64,000 nt of DNA from assembly GCF_003713065.1 (NCBI RefSeq), contig NZ_CP033433.1, positions 5,109,501 through 5,173,500 on the forward strand, in the 5' to 3' direction. This DNA comes from Cohnella candidum. GTDB lineage: Bacteria > Bacillota > Bacilli > Paenibacillales > Paenibacillaceae. Below the pieces are notes generated by a model that was given only the letters and a program-made list of their open reading frames with translations, was not told the origin of the DNA and searched no databases. Positions 1 through 9,217 of the stretch are shown in pieces. Position 1 is the stretch's first letter, and every line of letters starts with the position of its first letter. A program made the position numbers and the translations under genes.

Positions 1-72
1 TCTCGGTTTATCATAAAGTCTCTCCCGTCGCATTTCGGGCAGCGGGCAGCGAATAGTTTTTTCTCAAAAAAA

Positions 73-86
73 TGTAAGCGTTTTCC
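73..86. promoter_or_regulatory. cre-like catabolite control site upstream of locus 1
   Basis: TGTAAGCGTTTTCC matches the Bacillus cre consensus TGWNANCGNTNWCA at 13 of 14 positions. It lies 39 bp before the sensor kinase gene, where CcpA binding could repress the regulatory pair. No convincing -35/-10 pair was seen in the first 124 bases, and the upstream gene lies outside the window. Confidence 0.55.
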
Positions 87-124
87 ATTGATTTCCCACA
101 TCATGTACAAGGAGACTTTGCGAC

Positions 125-1918
125 ATGAAGCTTTTGAACCCTCGCAGGTGGATAACGCCCAGAGGTATGCAAGGGAAAATATTTATCGGGTTCGCTCTTG
201 TTACCCTGCTGTCCATCGTCTCCGTTACAAGCATCGTGTACGTGAATATGCGCGATACGATCAAGCAGAATGCGGTCACCTCAGTATCGGACAGTATCCG
301 TCAGGCGGATGAGTCTCTCAATATCATGCTCCAAGAAATCGACCGGTTGAACACGGTCGTCGTCACCAACAAGAATACGGTAATCGATACGATCCTGAGC
401 CCGAATGAGGAAATCAGCTATGAATGGTTTATGGAGCAAAAGCGGATTACGGAGTTCCTCGCGGGACTTATCGATTATAAGCCTTACATAACAAGGATTG
501 CCGTAATCGGCACGAACGGAAAAGTGTTCTTTACCGGAAGTCCTTGGCTAGACCGCAGCTTTATAGAAACGCCGATGATAAAGGCGATTCTCCGTGACGG
601 GTCGCGCCACGCGTATTTCAAGCCGGCCGGAACGGACGACGCCATTACCGTCGGCCGCGAAATCCGTTACGACCGCCAAGCGATCGGAGTCGTCATGGTG
701 GATTTGAATTATGCTTTCATCAAGAAAACGTACGGCGTAAAGCCGACCGAGGACAGCATGCTGTACGTGCTGGATGAAAACGACGGATTCGTCTACCAAT
801 CCGAATCTTCGCAGGATTCCGTCGCTCCCGCGGTGGAGACGATCGTCAAGGTGAACAGGCAATTCGCGGGACGAGGCGTGGCGGACCGAGTCATCGACGG
901 GAAATCCTATATCGTCGTCAAACAACAGTCGGCTTATACCGGCTGGACGACGCTGGCGCTCATCCCCATGGATTCCCTGCTCAGCGAATCCACCAAAATC
1001 CGGAATTTGATGATCGAAGTCTCGGTCATCGTCTTTATCCTCGTTCTGATCGGATCGCTGCAGATGTCTTTCCGGACGACGATCCATATCCGGAAGCTGA
1101 AATCCATGATGTTTCGTGTGAGGGAAGGTAATTTATCCTTTCCGAGGACGGAGATCAAATCCAAGGACGAAATCGGGGATCTTTACCGCGTTTTTATCGA
1201 TATGGTCGAGGAATTGAAACGGCTGATGGAAGGGATTCGAGTCAGCGAGAAAAACAAACGCGAGGCGGAATTGACCGCTCTGCAGGCGCAGATCCGCCCG
1301 CATTTTCTATACAACTCTCTCAATACCATCAAGTATCTGGCCAAGCTTAACGGAGTGCCCAATATCGAAGAAGTGTCGGGTTCGTTAATCGAACTCATGC
1401 GGGGCGTGCTGGGCAACTCCAATGAATTTCTAACCCTGCGGGAGGAATTGGACTACGTTTCCAGCTATGTGTCGATCGAGAAATACAAGTATATGGAGCC
1501 GATTCGCGTGACGACGCAAATAGAAGACGACTCCTTGCTGGAGTGCAGGGTGCTCAAACTGATGGTGCAGCCTCTCGTGGAAAACGCCATCATCCATGGT
1601 ATCGGACGGCTCGGCCAGGAAGGATTCGTGCGGATTCGCGTCTACGCGGAGCTTCACGACCTCCGAATCGAGGTCACGGACAACGGCAAAGGGATGTCCG
1701 AGGAAGAAATCGCGATCCTATTGGGCGAGGCGGGCAAGGAGAAGAGTTCTTCCCGCTTCAGCGGCATGGGCGTTCGCAACGTACATGAAAGGATCGTTCG
1801 GATGTTCGGTGAGCCGTACGGCGTCAAGATTTACAGCGAACCGGGACAGTACACGAAGGCGGAAATCAGATTTCCGCGATTCATGGAACAGGGAAGCTCC
1901 GCGAAAGAGGTGGGTTAA
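125..1918 (+). CDS. Sensor histidine kinase, YesM family (locus 1)
   Basis: This membrane sensor kinase of 597 residues would phosphorylate the response regulator that starts 3 bases after its stop. Seen in the sequence: a membrane segment at about residues 17-39, an extracellular sensor region to about 295, a second segment at about 300-322, then a HAMP linker and the kinase core. The H-box reads IRPHFLYNSLNTIKYL with the phospho-acceptor His393. The N-box (VENAIIHG), DNGKGM and SGMGVRNVHERI nucleotide-binding motifs are intact. RBS AAGGAG (109-114) sits 10 bases before the ATG. In this family the partner is an AraC-type regulator and the target a nearby sugar ABC importer, as seen here. The ligand is unknown, probably an oligosaccharide or the loaded binding protein. 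Confidence 0.93.
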   Translation: MKLLNPRRWITPRGMQGKIFIGFALVTLLSIVSVTSIVYVNMRDTIKQNAVTSVSDSIRQADESLNIMLQEIDRLNTVVVTNKNTVIDTILSPNEEISYEWFMEQKRITEFLAGLIDYKPYITRIAVIGTNGKVFFTGSPWLDRSFIETPMIKAILRDGSRHAYFKPAGTDDAITVGREIRYDRQAIGVVMVDLNYAFIKKTYGVKPTEDSMLYVLDENDGFVYQSESSQDSVAPAVETIVKVNRQFAGRGVADRVIDGKSYIVVKQQSAYTGWTTLALIPMDSLLSESTKIRNLMIEVSVIVFILVLIGSLQMSFRTTIHIRKLKSMMFRVREGNLSFPRTEIKSKDEIGDLYRVFIDMVEELKRLMEGIRVSEKNKREAELTALQAQIRPHFLYNSLNTIKYLAKLNGVPNIEEVSGSLIELMRGVLGNSNEFLTLREELDYVSSYVSIEKYKYMEPIRVTTQIEDDSLLECRVLKLMVQPLVENAIIHGIGRLGQEGFVRIRVYAELHDLRIEVTDNGKGMSEEEIAILLGEAGKEKSSSRFSGMGVRNVHERIVRMFGEPYGVKIYSEPGQYTKAEIRFPRFMEQGSSAKEVG

Positions 1919-1921
1919 GAC

Positions 1922-3526
1922 ATGATCAACGTGCTGATCGTTGACGACGAGCCCTTGGTCCGCCATCATTTGTCGACATTATCGGATTGGAAAAGACACG
2001 GCTTCGAGCTATGCGGCGAAGCGTTCAACGGCGCGATGGCTTTAACGATGATCGAGCAAGAACCTCCGCATATTGCCATTATCGACGTGAATATGCCCGA
2101 AATGGACGGCGTGGAGCTGAATCGAACGATTCGGGAAAGGTTTCCCTCCATCCAGACGATCATGCTCAGCAGCTACGACGATTACGATTACGTCCGCGAG
2201 TGTTTGAGGAATGGCGCCGTCGATTATTTGCTGAAGCACCGGCTGGATGACGCGACGCTTCTGTCCAGTTTGAATAAAGCGGTCCAGGTGCTGAGGCGGC
2301 ACGATCGGACGTTTGCTCGCCTGCCTGCCGAACGGGGGCTAGGACCGGATCCTCATTGTATTCGCGACTATCTTGCGGATATGGCCAGAGGAAAGCCGGA
2401 CTCCGGTAAAGAGTTCGATCAATACGCTCGCAGGCATGGCTTGTTCCCCCAAGCCGTCAGCTTCATAGCGGCGGCCGTGCAGATCGTTCCGTTCCTTCTG
2501 CTCACGGAGTTCTATAGTGACGTGCAAACGAACCGCCTGGTCCAGCAGGCCGTCGATCTCATGCAGCAAAGCTTGGGCGACATCAGAGAGATGCCGGCGG
2601 CCTACGTGGAAGACGGCCGATTGATTGTCGTCCTTTCGTTTCGGGAACGCAGCGAGCATGCGGTCGCAAGCGAGGCCGGCAGATGGATGAGCAAGTTCCA
2701 GCACTCTCTGGAGCTGTATTTGAATCTGAAATCTACCTATGCCATCGGTCATGTATGCGGGAGTTTGCCGCAAATCGGGGCTAGTTTCGCCGCGGCGGCG
2801 AACGTTCTTGACCATTCTCCATCCACGGAGCCGGCAATCCGCATTCAGCCGCGTCGTTCTTTGACCATCGAAGAGCAGAAGCAGCTCCTCTTGTCGATCG
2901 AAAGACTGGACGAAGAAGCCATGCATCAGTTGATCGCCTCCGTTTTCGCAACGCTTTGCCGACATCCGGTTCATTCCCATGCCGTCCAGATGATCGTCAG
3001 CGAATTTGTGCGGCTTGGGGAAAAAGCGTTTGCCAAATGCCTGCATGCCGCGGATACGGCGGAGCCGCTGCCCTCACGCGACGAACTGAAGAGAGTCGGC
3101 AGCGTCGAGGAATTGGAGCAATGGCTGCGAAGCTATTATGCCGGTTTGCTGAAGCTGCTGAAACGGCAGCAGGCCGGCGGCTCCTATTCCAGGCATGTCA
3201 CGCAAGCGATCCAATTCATACGGGACAAATATTCGGGGGACGTCACATTGGAGCTGGCGGCCGGTGCGATCGGCTTAAACCCTTCGTACCTGAGCCGGAT
3301 ATTCAAAGAAGAGACGCGGTCGACGTTTTCCGAATACGTGAACCGGGTTCGCATCGAAGCAGGCCGCAGACTTCTCGAAAGCGGACGGTACTCGGTCAAG
3401 GAGATCAGCAATCGCGTCGGATTTTCCACTTACAATTATTTTTTCAAGGTGTTCAAGGAAATGACCGGTTTGACGCCGCAAGCGTATGTGAACAGCCTCG
3501 GCTTGGCCAAGGCGTCGGAGCAGTAA
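1922..3526 (+). CDS. AraC-type response regulator, YesN family (locus 1)
   Basis: A DNA-binding response regulator of 534 residues and partner of the preceding kinase. The receiver domain (about 1-120) has the acidic pair in LIVDDEP, the phospho-acceptor Asp55 in IIDVNMPEMDG and a Lys in YLLKHRLD, where the usual Pro after Lys is His. A long middle region of unassigned fold follows. The C-terminal 100 residues form two AraC-type helix-turn-helix units (LELAAGAIGLNPSYLSRIFK and VKEISNRVGFSTYNYFFKVF). It probably activates the transporter and hydrolase genes that start 127 bp downstream. The start is set by the 3-base gap to the kinase gene and an AGAGGTGGG-like ribosome site. Confidence 0.93.
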   Translation: MINVLIVDDEPLVRHHLSTLSDWKRHGFELCGEAFNGAMALTMIEQEPPHIAIIDVNMPEMDGVELNRTIRERFPSIQTIMLSSYDDYDYVRECLRNGAVDYLLKHRLDDATLLSSLNKAVQVLRRHDRTFARLPAERGLGPDPHCIRDYLADMARGKPDSGKEFDQYARRHGLFPQAVSFIAAAVQIVPFLLLTEFYSDVQTNRLVQQAVDLMQQSLGDIREMPAAYVEDGRLIVVLSFRERSEHAVASEAGRWMSKFQHSLELYLNLKSTYAIGHVCGSLPQIGASFAAAANVLDHSPSTEPAIRIQPRRSLTIEEQKQLLLSIERLDEEAMHQLIASVFATLCRHPVHSHAVQMIVSEFVRLGEKAFAKCLHAADTAEPLPSRDELKRVGSVEELEQWLRSYYAGLLKLLKRQQAGGSYSRHVTQAIQFIRDKYSGDVTLELAAGAIGLNPSYLSRIFKEETRSTFSEYVNRVRIEAGRRLLESGRYSVKEISNRVGFSTYNYFFKVFKEMTGLTPQAYVNSLGLAKASEQ

Positions 3527-3557
3527 AATAAGTAGAGTAAAAAGTCATATATTTGGA

Positions 3558-3586
3558 ATTTAGCGCTTTCATTCGTGAAATATAAT
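3558..3586 (+). promoter_or_regulatory. Putative promoter with overlapping cre-like site, locus 1 transporter
   Basis: A perfect -10 box TATAAT is at 3581-3586. There is no good -35 hexamer 16-18 bp upstream, as expected for an activator-dependent promoter. In the -35 position lies ATTTAGCGCTTTCA (3558-3571), matching the cre consensus at 12 of 14 positions. Both activation by the AraC regulator and CcpA repression are inferred. Confidence 0.5.
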
Positions 3587-3652
3587 GAACTCACACCGCG
3601 GCAACGCTTACAAATCCGTCCGGTGAATCGAATAACGGAGGTCACAGATTTC

Positions 3653-5248
3653 ATGCGCAAGCACTGGAAAAAAACGGCGTTGATCGCGACGATCGCAGCC
3701 GGTCTGACGCTGGCCGGATGCACTTCCGGATCCGGCGATAAGAAGGAGTCGGAACCGTCTGCATCTTCGTCGACAGGGAATGCCGTCAGTGAGAGCGGTT
3801 TCCCGCTCGTCAAGGAACCGATCACGCTCAAGATGTTCACCCGGATCGCCCCGGCAAACGGCCCGTTCAAGGATATGCCGGTGTTCCAGGATTACGAGAA
3901 AATGACGAACGTGCACGTGGAGTTCACGGAAGCGCCGACGGACGGCTTCCAAGAAAAGAAGAACCTGCTGTTCGCTTCGAACGAGCTGCCCGACGCGATC
4001 TACCGTTCGGCTCTTTCCCCGCTGGAAGCGACCCGTTACGGGGCCGCCGGACAATTGATTCCGCTGGAAGATTTGATCGATAAATACGCGCCGAATTTGA
4101 AAGCCCTCATGGAACAATATCCCGAAATCCGCGCAGGCATCACGACCCCGGAAGGCCACATCTATGCGATCCCGGGCATCGTGACGCTGGGCTCCGCGCG
4201 TACGGACAAAAAATGGATCAACCAGGCCTGGCTGAAGAAGCTGAACCTGAAAGTGCCGGAGACGACGGATGAGCTCTATGAGACGCTTAAAGCGTTCCGC
4301 GATCAGGATCCGAACGGCAACGGCCAGAAAGACGAGATTCCGATGACTGCCCGTGCCGGCGGGAATGGCCAAGGGTTGCCGATCGTCAACATGATGAGCG
4401 GCTCGTTCGGTCTGGATCAGCAGCTTGGCTACAACATCAATATCGCGAACGATAAAGTCGAGATCTGGATGGGCAGCGACCGCAATAAAGAATTGCTGAT
4501 GTATCTCAACAAGCTCTATAAAGAGAAGCTGCTGGATCCGCAATTGTTCTCGCAGAAGGAAGCGGAATACCTGGCGAAGCAAGGCTCGGGCAAAACGGGA
4601 TTCTTCTTCGACCAAACGAACAACAACTTCCTGCCGATTCAAAACCAGTACGTAGGCATCGCACCTCCGGCCGGTCCGCACGGGGACAGGCTGCAGGCGC
4701 AAACCGCTCCGATCGCTCGGGATTTCGGCGCATTCGCCATCACGTCCGAGAACAAATATCCGGAAATCACGATGCGTTGGATCGACTATTTCTACAGCGA
4801 CGCAGGCTCCACCTTGCTGCGGTTCGGCAGGGAAGGCGAGCAATACGAGCTGAAGGACGGCATTCCGTACTACAAGGACGATTTTCTGGCGAAAGAGGGC
4901 GCTCAAGGGAAAATGACGCCGTATGCCGGCGGAGGAGCCCCGCATATCATCAGCGAAAAGGTCGCGTCCTTCATCAACCCGCCGCAGGTTCAAGAAGCCC
5001 AAAAGCAGCTGGATCCGTATATGCCGAAGGTGAAGTACGGCGCGCCGATGTTCGATGAGCAAACGGCGCAAGAGGTTAACCTGCTGCGCAACGACCTCGA
5101 CAAGTATTATGAGGAGCAAAGCACGAAGTTCATCGCGGGCGCCCTCAGCTTCGATAAGTGGGAAGAATTCCAGTCTACGCTGAAGAAGCTGAAGATCGAC
5201 CAATTGCAGAAGTACTATCAAGATGCGTACGACAAGATGAAGCAATAA
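3653..5248 (+). CDS. Sugar ABC transporter substrate-binding lipoprotein (locus 1)
   Basis: Extracellular solute-binding protein, 531 residues from the chosen start, anchored as a lipoprotein. The N-terminus MRKHWKKTALIATIAAGLTL followed by AGCTS is a typical signal with a lipobox; the mature protein would begin at Cys. A Ser/Glu/Lys-rich linker then leads into the binding domain. ATG 3653 is preferred over an in-frame GTG at 3575 because GGAGG (3637-3641) precedes it and the signal peptide begins there. Length and layout fit the LipO/LplA-type proteins that serve LplB/YtcP-like permeases, which follow. The substrate is probably an oligosaccharide released from an arabinose-containing polymer, judged only from the two hydrolases downstream. 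Confidence 0.92.
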   Translation: MRKHWKKTALIATIAAGLTLAGCTSGSGDKKESEPSASSSTGNAVSESGFPLVKEPITLKMFTRIAPANGPFKDMPVFQDYEKMTNVHVEFTEAPTDGFQEKKNLLFASNELPDAIYRSALSPLEATRYGAAGQLIPLEDLIDKYAPNLKALMEQYPEIRAGITTPEGHIYAIPGIVTLGSARTDKKWINQAWLKKLNLKVPETTDELYETLKAFRDQDPNGNGQKDEIPMTARAGGNGQGLPIVNMMSGSFGLDQQLGYNINIANDKVEIWMGSDRNKELLMYLNKLYKEKLLDPQLFSQKEAEYLAKQGSGKTGFFFDQTNNNFLPIQNQYVGIAPPAGPHGDRLQAQTAPIARDFGAFAITSENKYPEITMRWIDYFYSDAGSTLLRFGREGEQYELKDGIPYYKDDFLAKEGAQGKMTPYAGGGAPHIISEKVASFINPPQVQEAQKQLDPYMPKVKYGAPMFDEQTAQEVNLLRNDLDKYYEEQSTKFIAGALSFDKWEEFQSTLKKLKIDQLQKYYQDAYDKMKQ

Positions 5249-5267
5249 ATCGCGGTAGCTAGAGAGG

Positions 5268-5323
5268 GCTCCGTCTCTTCGGGAATCGGCGTTTGCAAGG
5301 AACGCGCCCCCGAAGAGAGGAGC
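5268..5323 (+). other. Strong intergenic hairpin between binding-protein and permease genes
   Basis: GCTCC (5268-5272) and TCTCTTCGGG (5274-5283) pair with CCCGAAGAGA (5309-5318) and GGAGC (5319-5323), leaving one bulged G. A second small stem (GCGTT/AACGC) lies inside the loop. The short T run after it (5327-5329) is too weak for a convincing terminator. It could protect the upstream message or reduce transcription into the permease genes, making binding protein more abundant than permease. Confidence 0.6.
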
Positions 5324-5355
5324 GCCTTTCGCTATCGGAGAAGGAGTCGATTCAC

Positions 5356-6264
5356 ATGGGCAGCCGGTTGCTGACGCGTATGGCCCGGCGGTATGACCTT
5401 TACCTGATGCTGCTGTTGCCGATCGCCTGGTATTTGATCTTTCAGTATGGTCCGCTGTACGGGCTGCAAATCGCGTTCAAAAATTTCGTTCCCAGCAAAG
5501 GCATTCTTGGCAGCCGTTGGGTAGGTTTTGATCACTTCGAGCGTTTTTTCGATTCGTATTACTTCGGCAGATTGCTTTGGAATACGCTCACCATCAATTT
5601 GTTTTCGCTGCTCATCGCCTTTCCGATTCCGATCTTCCTGGCGCTTATCGTCACGGAAATCCGGAGCAAATCGTTCAGCAAATGGCTGCAGAACGTGACC
5701 TACCTTCCCCATTTCATTTCCGTCGTGGTCATCGTCGGCATTCTTTCGGTCTTTCTCTCGCCGACGAGCGGTCCCGTCAATAAACTGATCGAAGCGTTCG
5801 GCGGTTCACCCATCTCTTTCATGGAGTCTGCCGGGTGGTTTAAGACGATATATATCAGCTCGAATATTTGGCAAAGCATGGGATGGCAATCGATTATATA
5901 TATCGCCGCGCTTAGCGGCGTCAATCCGCAGTTGTATGAAGCCGCGAAGATGGACGGAGCTTCCCGGCTGCGGCGTATCTGGCACGTTTCCTTGCCTGGC
6001 ATCATCCCCGTCATCGTCATCCTGCTGATTTTGGATGTCGGCCATTTCATGAACATCGGTTTCGAGAAAATACTGCTGATGCAGAACAACTTGAACCTCG
6101 ATTCCAGCGACGTCATTTCCACCTTCGTTTACACCACGGGCGTCCTACAGGGAGAATACAGTTACACCGCGGCGATCGGACTGTTCAATTCGGTCATCAA
6201 CTTGATTTTGCTGCTGCTTGTCAATCGATTCGCCCGCAAAACGGCGGAAACGAGCTTATGGTAG
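5356..6264 (+). CDS. ABC transporter permease, LplB type (locus 1)
   Basis: Inner-membrane subunit of a CUT1-type sugar importer, 302 residues with about six hydrophobic segments. The cytoplasmic EAA loop that docks the ATPase is visible as YEAAKMDGASRLRRIWHVSL. The N-terminal stretch LYLMLLLPIAWYLIFQYGPL is typical of LplB-like permeases. ATG 5356 follows AAGGAG (5341-5346) at 9 bases; an in-frame TTG at 5293 falls inside the intergenic hairpin and is unlikely. It pairs with the next permease and the preceding lipoprotein. No ATPase gene is nearby, so a shared MsmX-like ATPase is inferred. Confidence 0.94.
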   Translation: MGSRLLTRMARRYDLYLMLLLPIAWYLIFQYGPLYGLQIAFKNFVPSKGILGSRWVGFDHFERFFDSYYFGRLLWNTLTINLFSLLIAFPIPIFLALIVTEIRSKSFSKWLQNVTYLPHFISVVVIVGILSVFLSPTSGPVNKLIEAFGGSPISFMESAGWFKTIYISSNIWQSMGWQSIIYIAALSGVNPQLYEAAKMDGASRLRRIWHVSLPGIIPVIVILLILDVGHFMNIGFEKILLMQNNLNLDSSDVISTFVYTTGVLQGEYSYTAAIGLFNSVINLILLLLVNRFARKTAETSLW

Positions 6265-6279
6265 GGGAGGGATGACGCG

Positions 6280-7173
6280 ATGTCCAAACAATCAGCCATA
6301 AGCCGTTCTTCGGATGATCGGGTGTTCGACGCCGTCGTGTATGCCATAGCGGCCGCGATCATGCTTGTGGTGTTGTATCCGCTGATCTTCGTCGTCAGCG
6401 CTTCGTTCAGCAATCCGGTGAACGTATTGGCCGGAGAAGTATGGCTGTTGCCGAAAGGTTTTAACGTGGACGCGTACACGAACATTTTCCATAACGCGAA
6501 AATCTGGGTCGGCTACCGAAATACGATTCTGTATACAGTCGTCGGCACGCTGATTAACTTGATCATGACGATATTGGCGGCTTATCCGCTGTCCAGGCCG
6601 GATCTTCCGGGGCGCGGCGTGCTGATGGTTTTCATTACGCTTACCATGTTTTTCAGCGGCGGGCTCATTCCCACCTATCTGCTGGTCAAGGATCTGGGCA
6701 TGGTCGATACGATGTGGGCGCTCATCGTTCCCGGCGCTATCGCCACTTATAATCTGATCGTCATGCGTACGTATTTTCAATCCAGCATACCTTGGGAGCT
6801 GCAGGAAGCCGCCCATATCGACGGATGCTCCAACTGGCGGCTGCTGATCAACATCATTTTGCCGCTGTCCAAGCCCATCATCGCGGTCATGGTGCTGTTC
6901 TATGCGGTGGGCCATTGGAATTCCTTCTTCAATGCGCTTATCTATATTCGCCATGAGAATCTGTATCCGTTACAGCTTGTCCTTCGGGAGATTTTATTGA
7001 TCGGTCAAAACGCCGATGCAGACGGCAATGTCGGCATGGAGGGGAAAGTCCTGCTCGCCGAGAGCATCAAATACGCGGTGATCATCATTTCCAGTCTGCC
7101 CGTATTGATCATGTATCCTTTTGTGCAGCGGCATTTCGTGAAAGGCGTCATGATCGGCTCAATCAAAGGATAA
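6280..7173 (+). CDS. ABC transporter permease, YtcP/LplC type (locus 1)
   Basis: Second membrane subunit of the locus 1 importer, 297 residues with about six membrane segments. The EAA loop reads QEAAHIDGCSNWRLLINIIL, and the C-terminus YPFVQRHFVKGVMIGSIKG is the conserved tail of this subfamily. GGGGAGG (6264-6270) sits 9 bases before ATG 6280 and overlaps the stop of the first permease, so the two are probably translated as a unit. It acts with the LplB-type partner in a heterodimeric pore. Confidence 0.94.
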   Translation: MSKQSAISRSSDDRVFDAVVYAIAAAIMLVVLYPLIFVVSASFSNPVNVLAGEVWLLPKGFNVDAYTNIFHNAKIWVGYRNTILYTVVGTLINLIMTILAAYPLSRPDLPGRGVLMVFITLTMFFSGGLIPTYLLVKDLGMVDTMWALIVPGAIATYNLIVMRTYFQSSIPWELQEAAHIDGCSNWRLLINIILPLSKPIIAVMVLFYAVGHWNSFFNALIYIRHENLYPLQLVLREILLIGQNADADGNVGMEGKVLLAESIKYAVIIISSLPVLIMYPFVQRHFVKGVMIGSIKG

Positions 7174-7193
7174 ACGGAGGTTCTACGTAGAAG

Positions 7194-9203
7194 ATGAACG
7201 CGAAAATCAAGATTGATTGCGGAAAGCCAAGCGAGCATATCGTCAATCCGTATCTGTTCGGACACTTCGTGGAGGACATACGGGACCACATGGAGGCCAT
7301 GCTCGCTTTTCCATTGAAGGATATGGATTTCGAAAGCGAATCCGAGACGAAGAAGGCGGTATCCGGAAACTGGAGTCCCTTCACGAACGGCAGAAACACC
7401 GAATATGCGCTGGAAGCGCCGGCTCCCAGGCATTCGGGCCGCGCCCAGCGCATTCGCGTGCTCAGCGACGACGAAGCCTATGCGGGAATCGCCCAGAAGG
7501 CCGCGCTGAAAGGTCCGATGACCTACAAAGTCAAATTGGTCGCCCGCGCTTCCATCGAGCTGAAATATGTGTTCGTAGAAGCCGTAGACCGACGTTCGGA
7601 TGAGTCGCTCGGACGGGTCCGGGTCGAGCTGGCGAGCCATAATTGGAAGGAATACGAGGCGGACCTGGCCGTAGCCCGAGCCTGTTCCGCCTCGGAAATC
7701 CGGCTATACGTTCCGGCGGAGCATCCGAGATGGATCGACCATGTGTCCACCGGCATGTTATGGATCGACCACCTGTCTCTTTTGCCTGCCGACAATATCG
7801 GACTGGTGAAGCGAGAGGTCGTGGAGATGACGCGCGATCTGAACGCGGGCATGATGAGGCTCGCAGGCAACTATATCAGCGCCTATCACTGGGAGCACGG
7901 CGTCGGACCCGCGCTGGAGAGGCCGGTGATGTACAACGAGGCGTGGGGAGGATGGACCAGCAAATATTTCGGCACCGACGAGTTCATCCGATTTTGCAGG
8001 GAACTGCAGGTAGAGCCCCTCATCTGCGTGAACGACGGATCCGGCACGCCCGAAGAAGCGGCGCAATGGGTCGAATATTGCAATGGCGGCATCGATACGC
8101 CGATGGGCGCGCGGCGGGCTGCGAACGGCCATCCCGAACCGTACGACGTCCGCTATTGGGAAATCGGCAACGAAGTGTGGGGGCAGTGGCAAGTCGGCAC
8201 TTGCTCCGCGAACCGTTTTGCCGAACGGTGCGCATCGTTCGCGAAAGCCATGAAGGCGGCCGATCCTTCACTCGTACTGTTAGCTTGCGGGCATACCGAT
8301 CAAGAATGGAACGAGACGGTACTCGACCTCGCAGGCGAACATTTCGACTATTTGACCCTGCATCTGTATCACGGCTACGGCCGGTTCGGAATGAACCGGG
8401 ATACGCCGCCGGAGGAACGTTATAAGGCGATGGCGGCGTACTCCGAGTGGACGCGCCGCGACCTTCATGAAACGAAGGCGCGAATTCTCGCGAACCCGAA
8501 GCACGCGCATGTCAAGATCGCCATTACCGAATACAACACCATGTACTATCCGAATACGATTCGCAAAGGGCTGCCGGAGGAGCACACGCTGGGCGCGGCG
8601 GCGGCCAACGCGGCCAACCTGAACGAGATGCTTCGTTGCAGCGACATGGTGCAAATTGGCAGCTTCTCGGATCTCGTTAACGGCTGGCTCGGGGGATGCA
8701 TCCGAGTAGGGGACTATTATGCGGACCAATATCGCGGCAAGGAACCGGGTTGGAGCGGGTTCCCTCTTACGGTATACGGAACCCCGACCTATGAAGTCAT
8801 GAAGCTCTATGCCAATCGGGACATCCGGCGGATGCTGCCGGTCGAGACCGTCTGCGGAAGCTTCTCCATCCAGGCCAACAAGCCGACCCCCATCCAGCTT
8901 GACGCACTTCCTGACCTGGACGTCGCGGCCTGCGCGAATGAAGACGGGAGCGTCGTCACCGTATTTATCGTGAACCGCAGCCTGCAGGAAGTAAACACCG
9001 AGTTGAACTTGGACGCCTTCCAGGCTACCGGGGAAACGATTTTGCATGAGATTACCGGGAACTCCGCGGATGATATCAATTCAGTATTCGAACCGAACCT
9101 AATCGGCTGTACGTCACGCATCGTTCCAGCTGCCGATTGGCAGAGGGGATATGCATTACGTCCATCATCGATATACGCACTCGAGATCAAGGCTCAAGCA
9201 TGA
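7194..9203 (+). CDS. Alpha-L-arabinofuranosidase-like glycoside hydrolase (GH51 type)
   Basis: A 669-residue enzyme without a signal peptide, so probably cytoplasmic, expected to remove arabinofuranose from imported oligosaccharides. The N-terminus resembles GH51 (NPYLFGHFVEDI). A beta-rich insert at about residues 60-190 looks like a carbohydrate-binding module. The acid/base Glu327 lies in YWEIGNEVWG and the candidate nucleophile Glu446 in IAITEYNTMYY; a C-terminal beta-sandwich follows. It starts 20 bp after the second permease, with GGAGG upstream, and ends 14 bp before the GH2 gene. A GH51 endoglucanase activity is possible but less likely given the transporter context. Confidence 0.85.
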   Translation: MNAKIKIDCGKPSEHIVNPYLFGHFVEDIRDHMEAMLAFPLKDMDFESESETKKAVSGNWSPFTNGRNTEYALEAPAPRHSGRAQRIRVLSDDEAYAGIAQKAALKGPMTYKVKLVARASIELKYVFVEAVDRRSDESLGRVRVELASHNWKEYEADLAVARACSASEIRLYVPAEHPRWIDHVSTGMLWIDHLSLLPADNIGLVKREVVEMTRDLNAGMMRLAGNYISAYHWEHGVGPALERPVMYNEAWGGWTSKYFGTDEFIRFCRELQVEPLICVNDGSGTPEEAAQWVEYCNGGIDTPMGARRAANGHPEPYDVRYWEIGNEVWGQWQVGTCSANRFAERCASFAKAMKAADPSLVLLACGHTDQEWNETVLDLAGEHFDYLTLHLYHGYGRFGMNRDTPPEERYKAMAAYSEWTRRDLHETKARILANPKHAHVKIAITEYNTMYYPNTIRKGLPEEHTLGAAAANAANLNEMLRCSDMVQIGSFSDLVNGWLGGCIRVGDYYADQYRGKEPGWSGFPLTVYGTPTYEVMKLYANRDIRRMLPVETVCGSFSIQANKPTPIQLDALPDLDVAACANEDGSVVTVFIVNRSLQEVNTELNLDAFQATGETILHEITGNSADDINSVFEPNLIGCTSRIVPAADWQRGYALRPSSIYALEIKAQA

Positions 9204-9217
9204 AACGGGAGGCAGGC

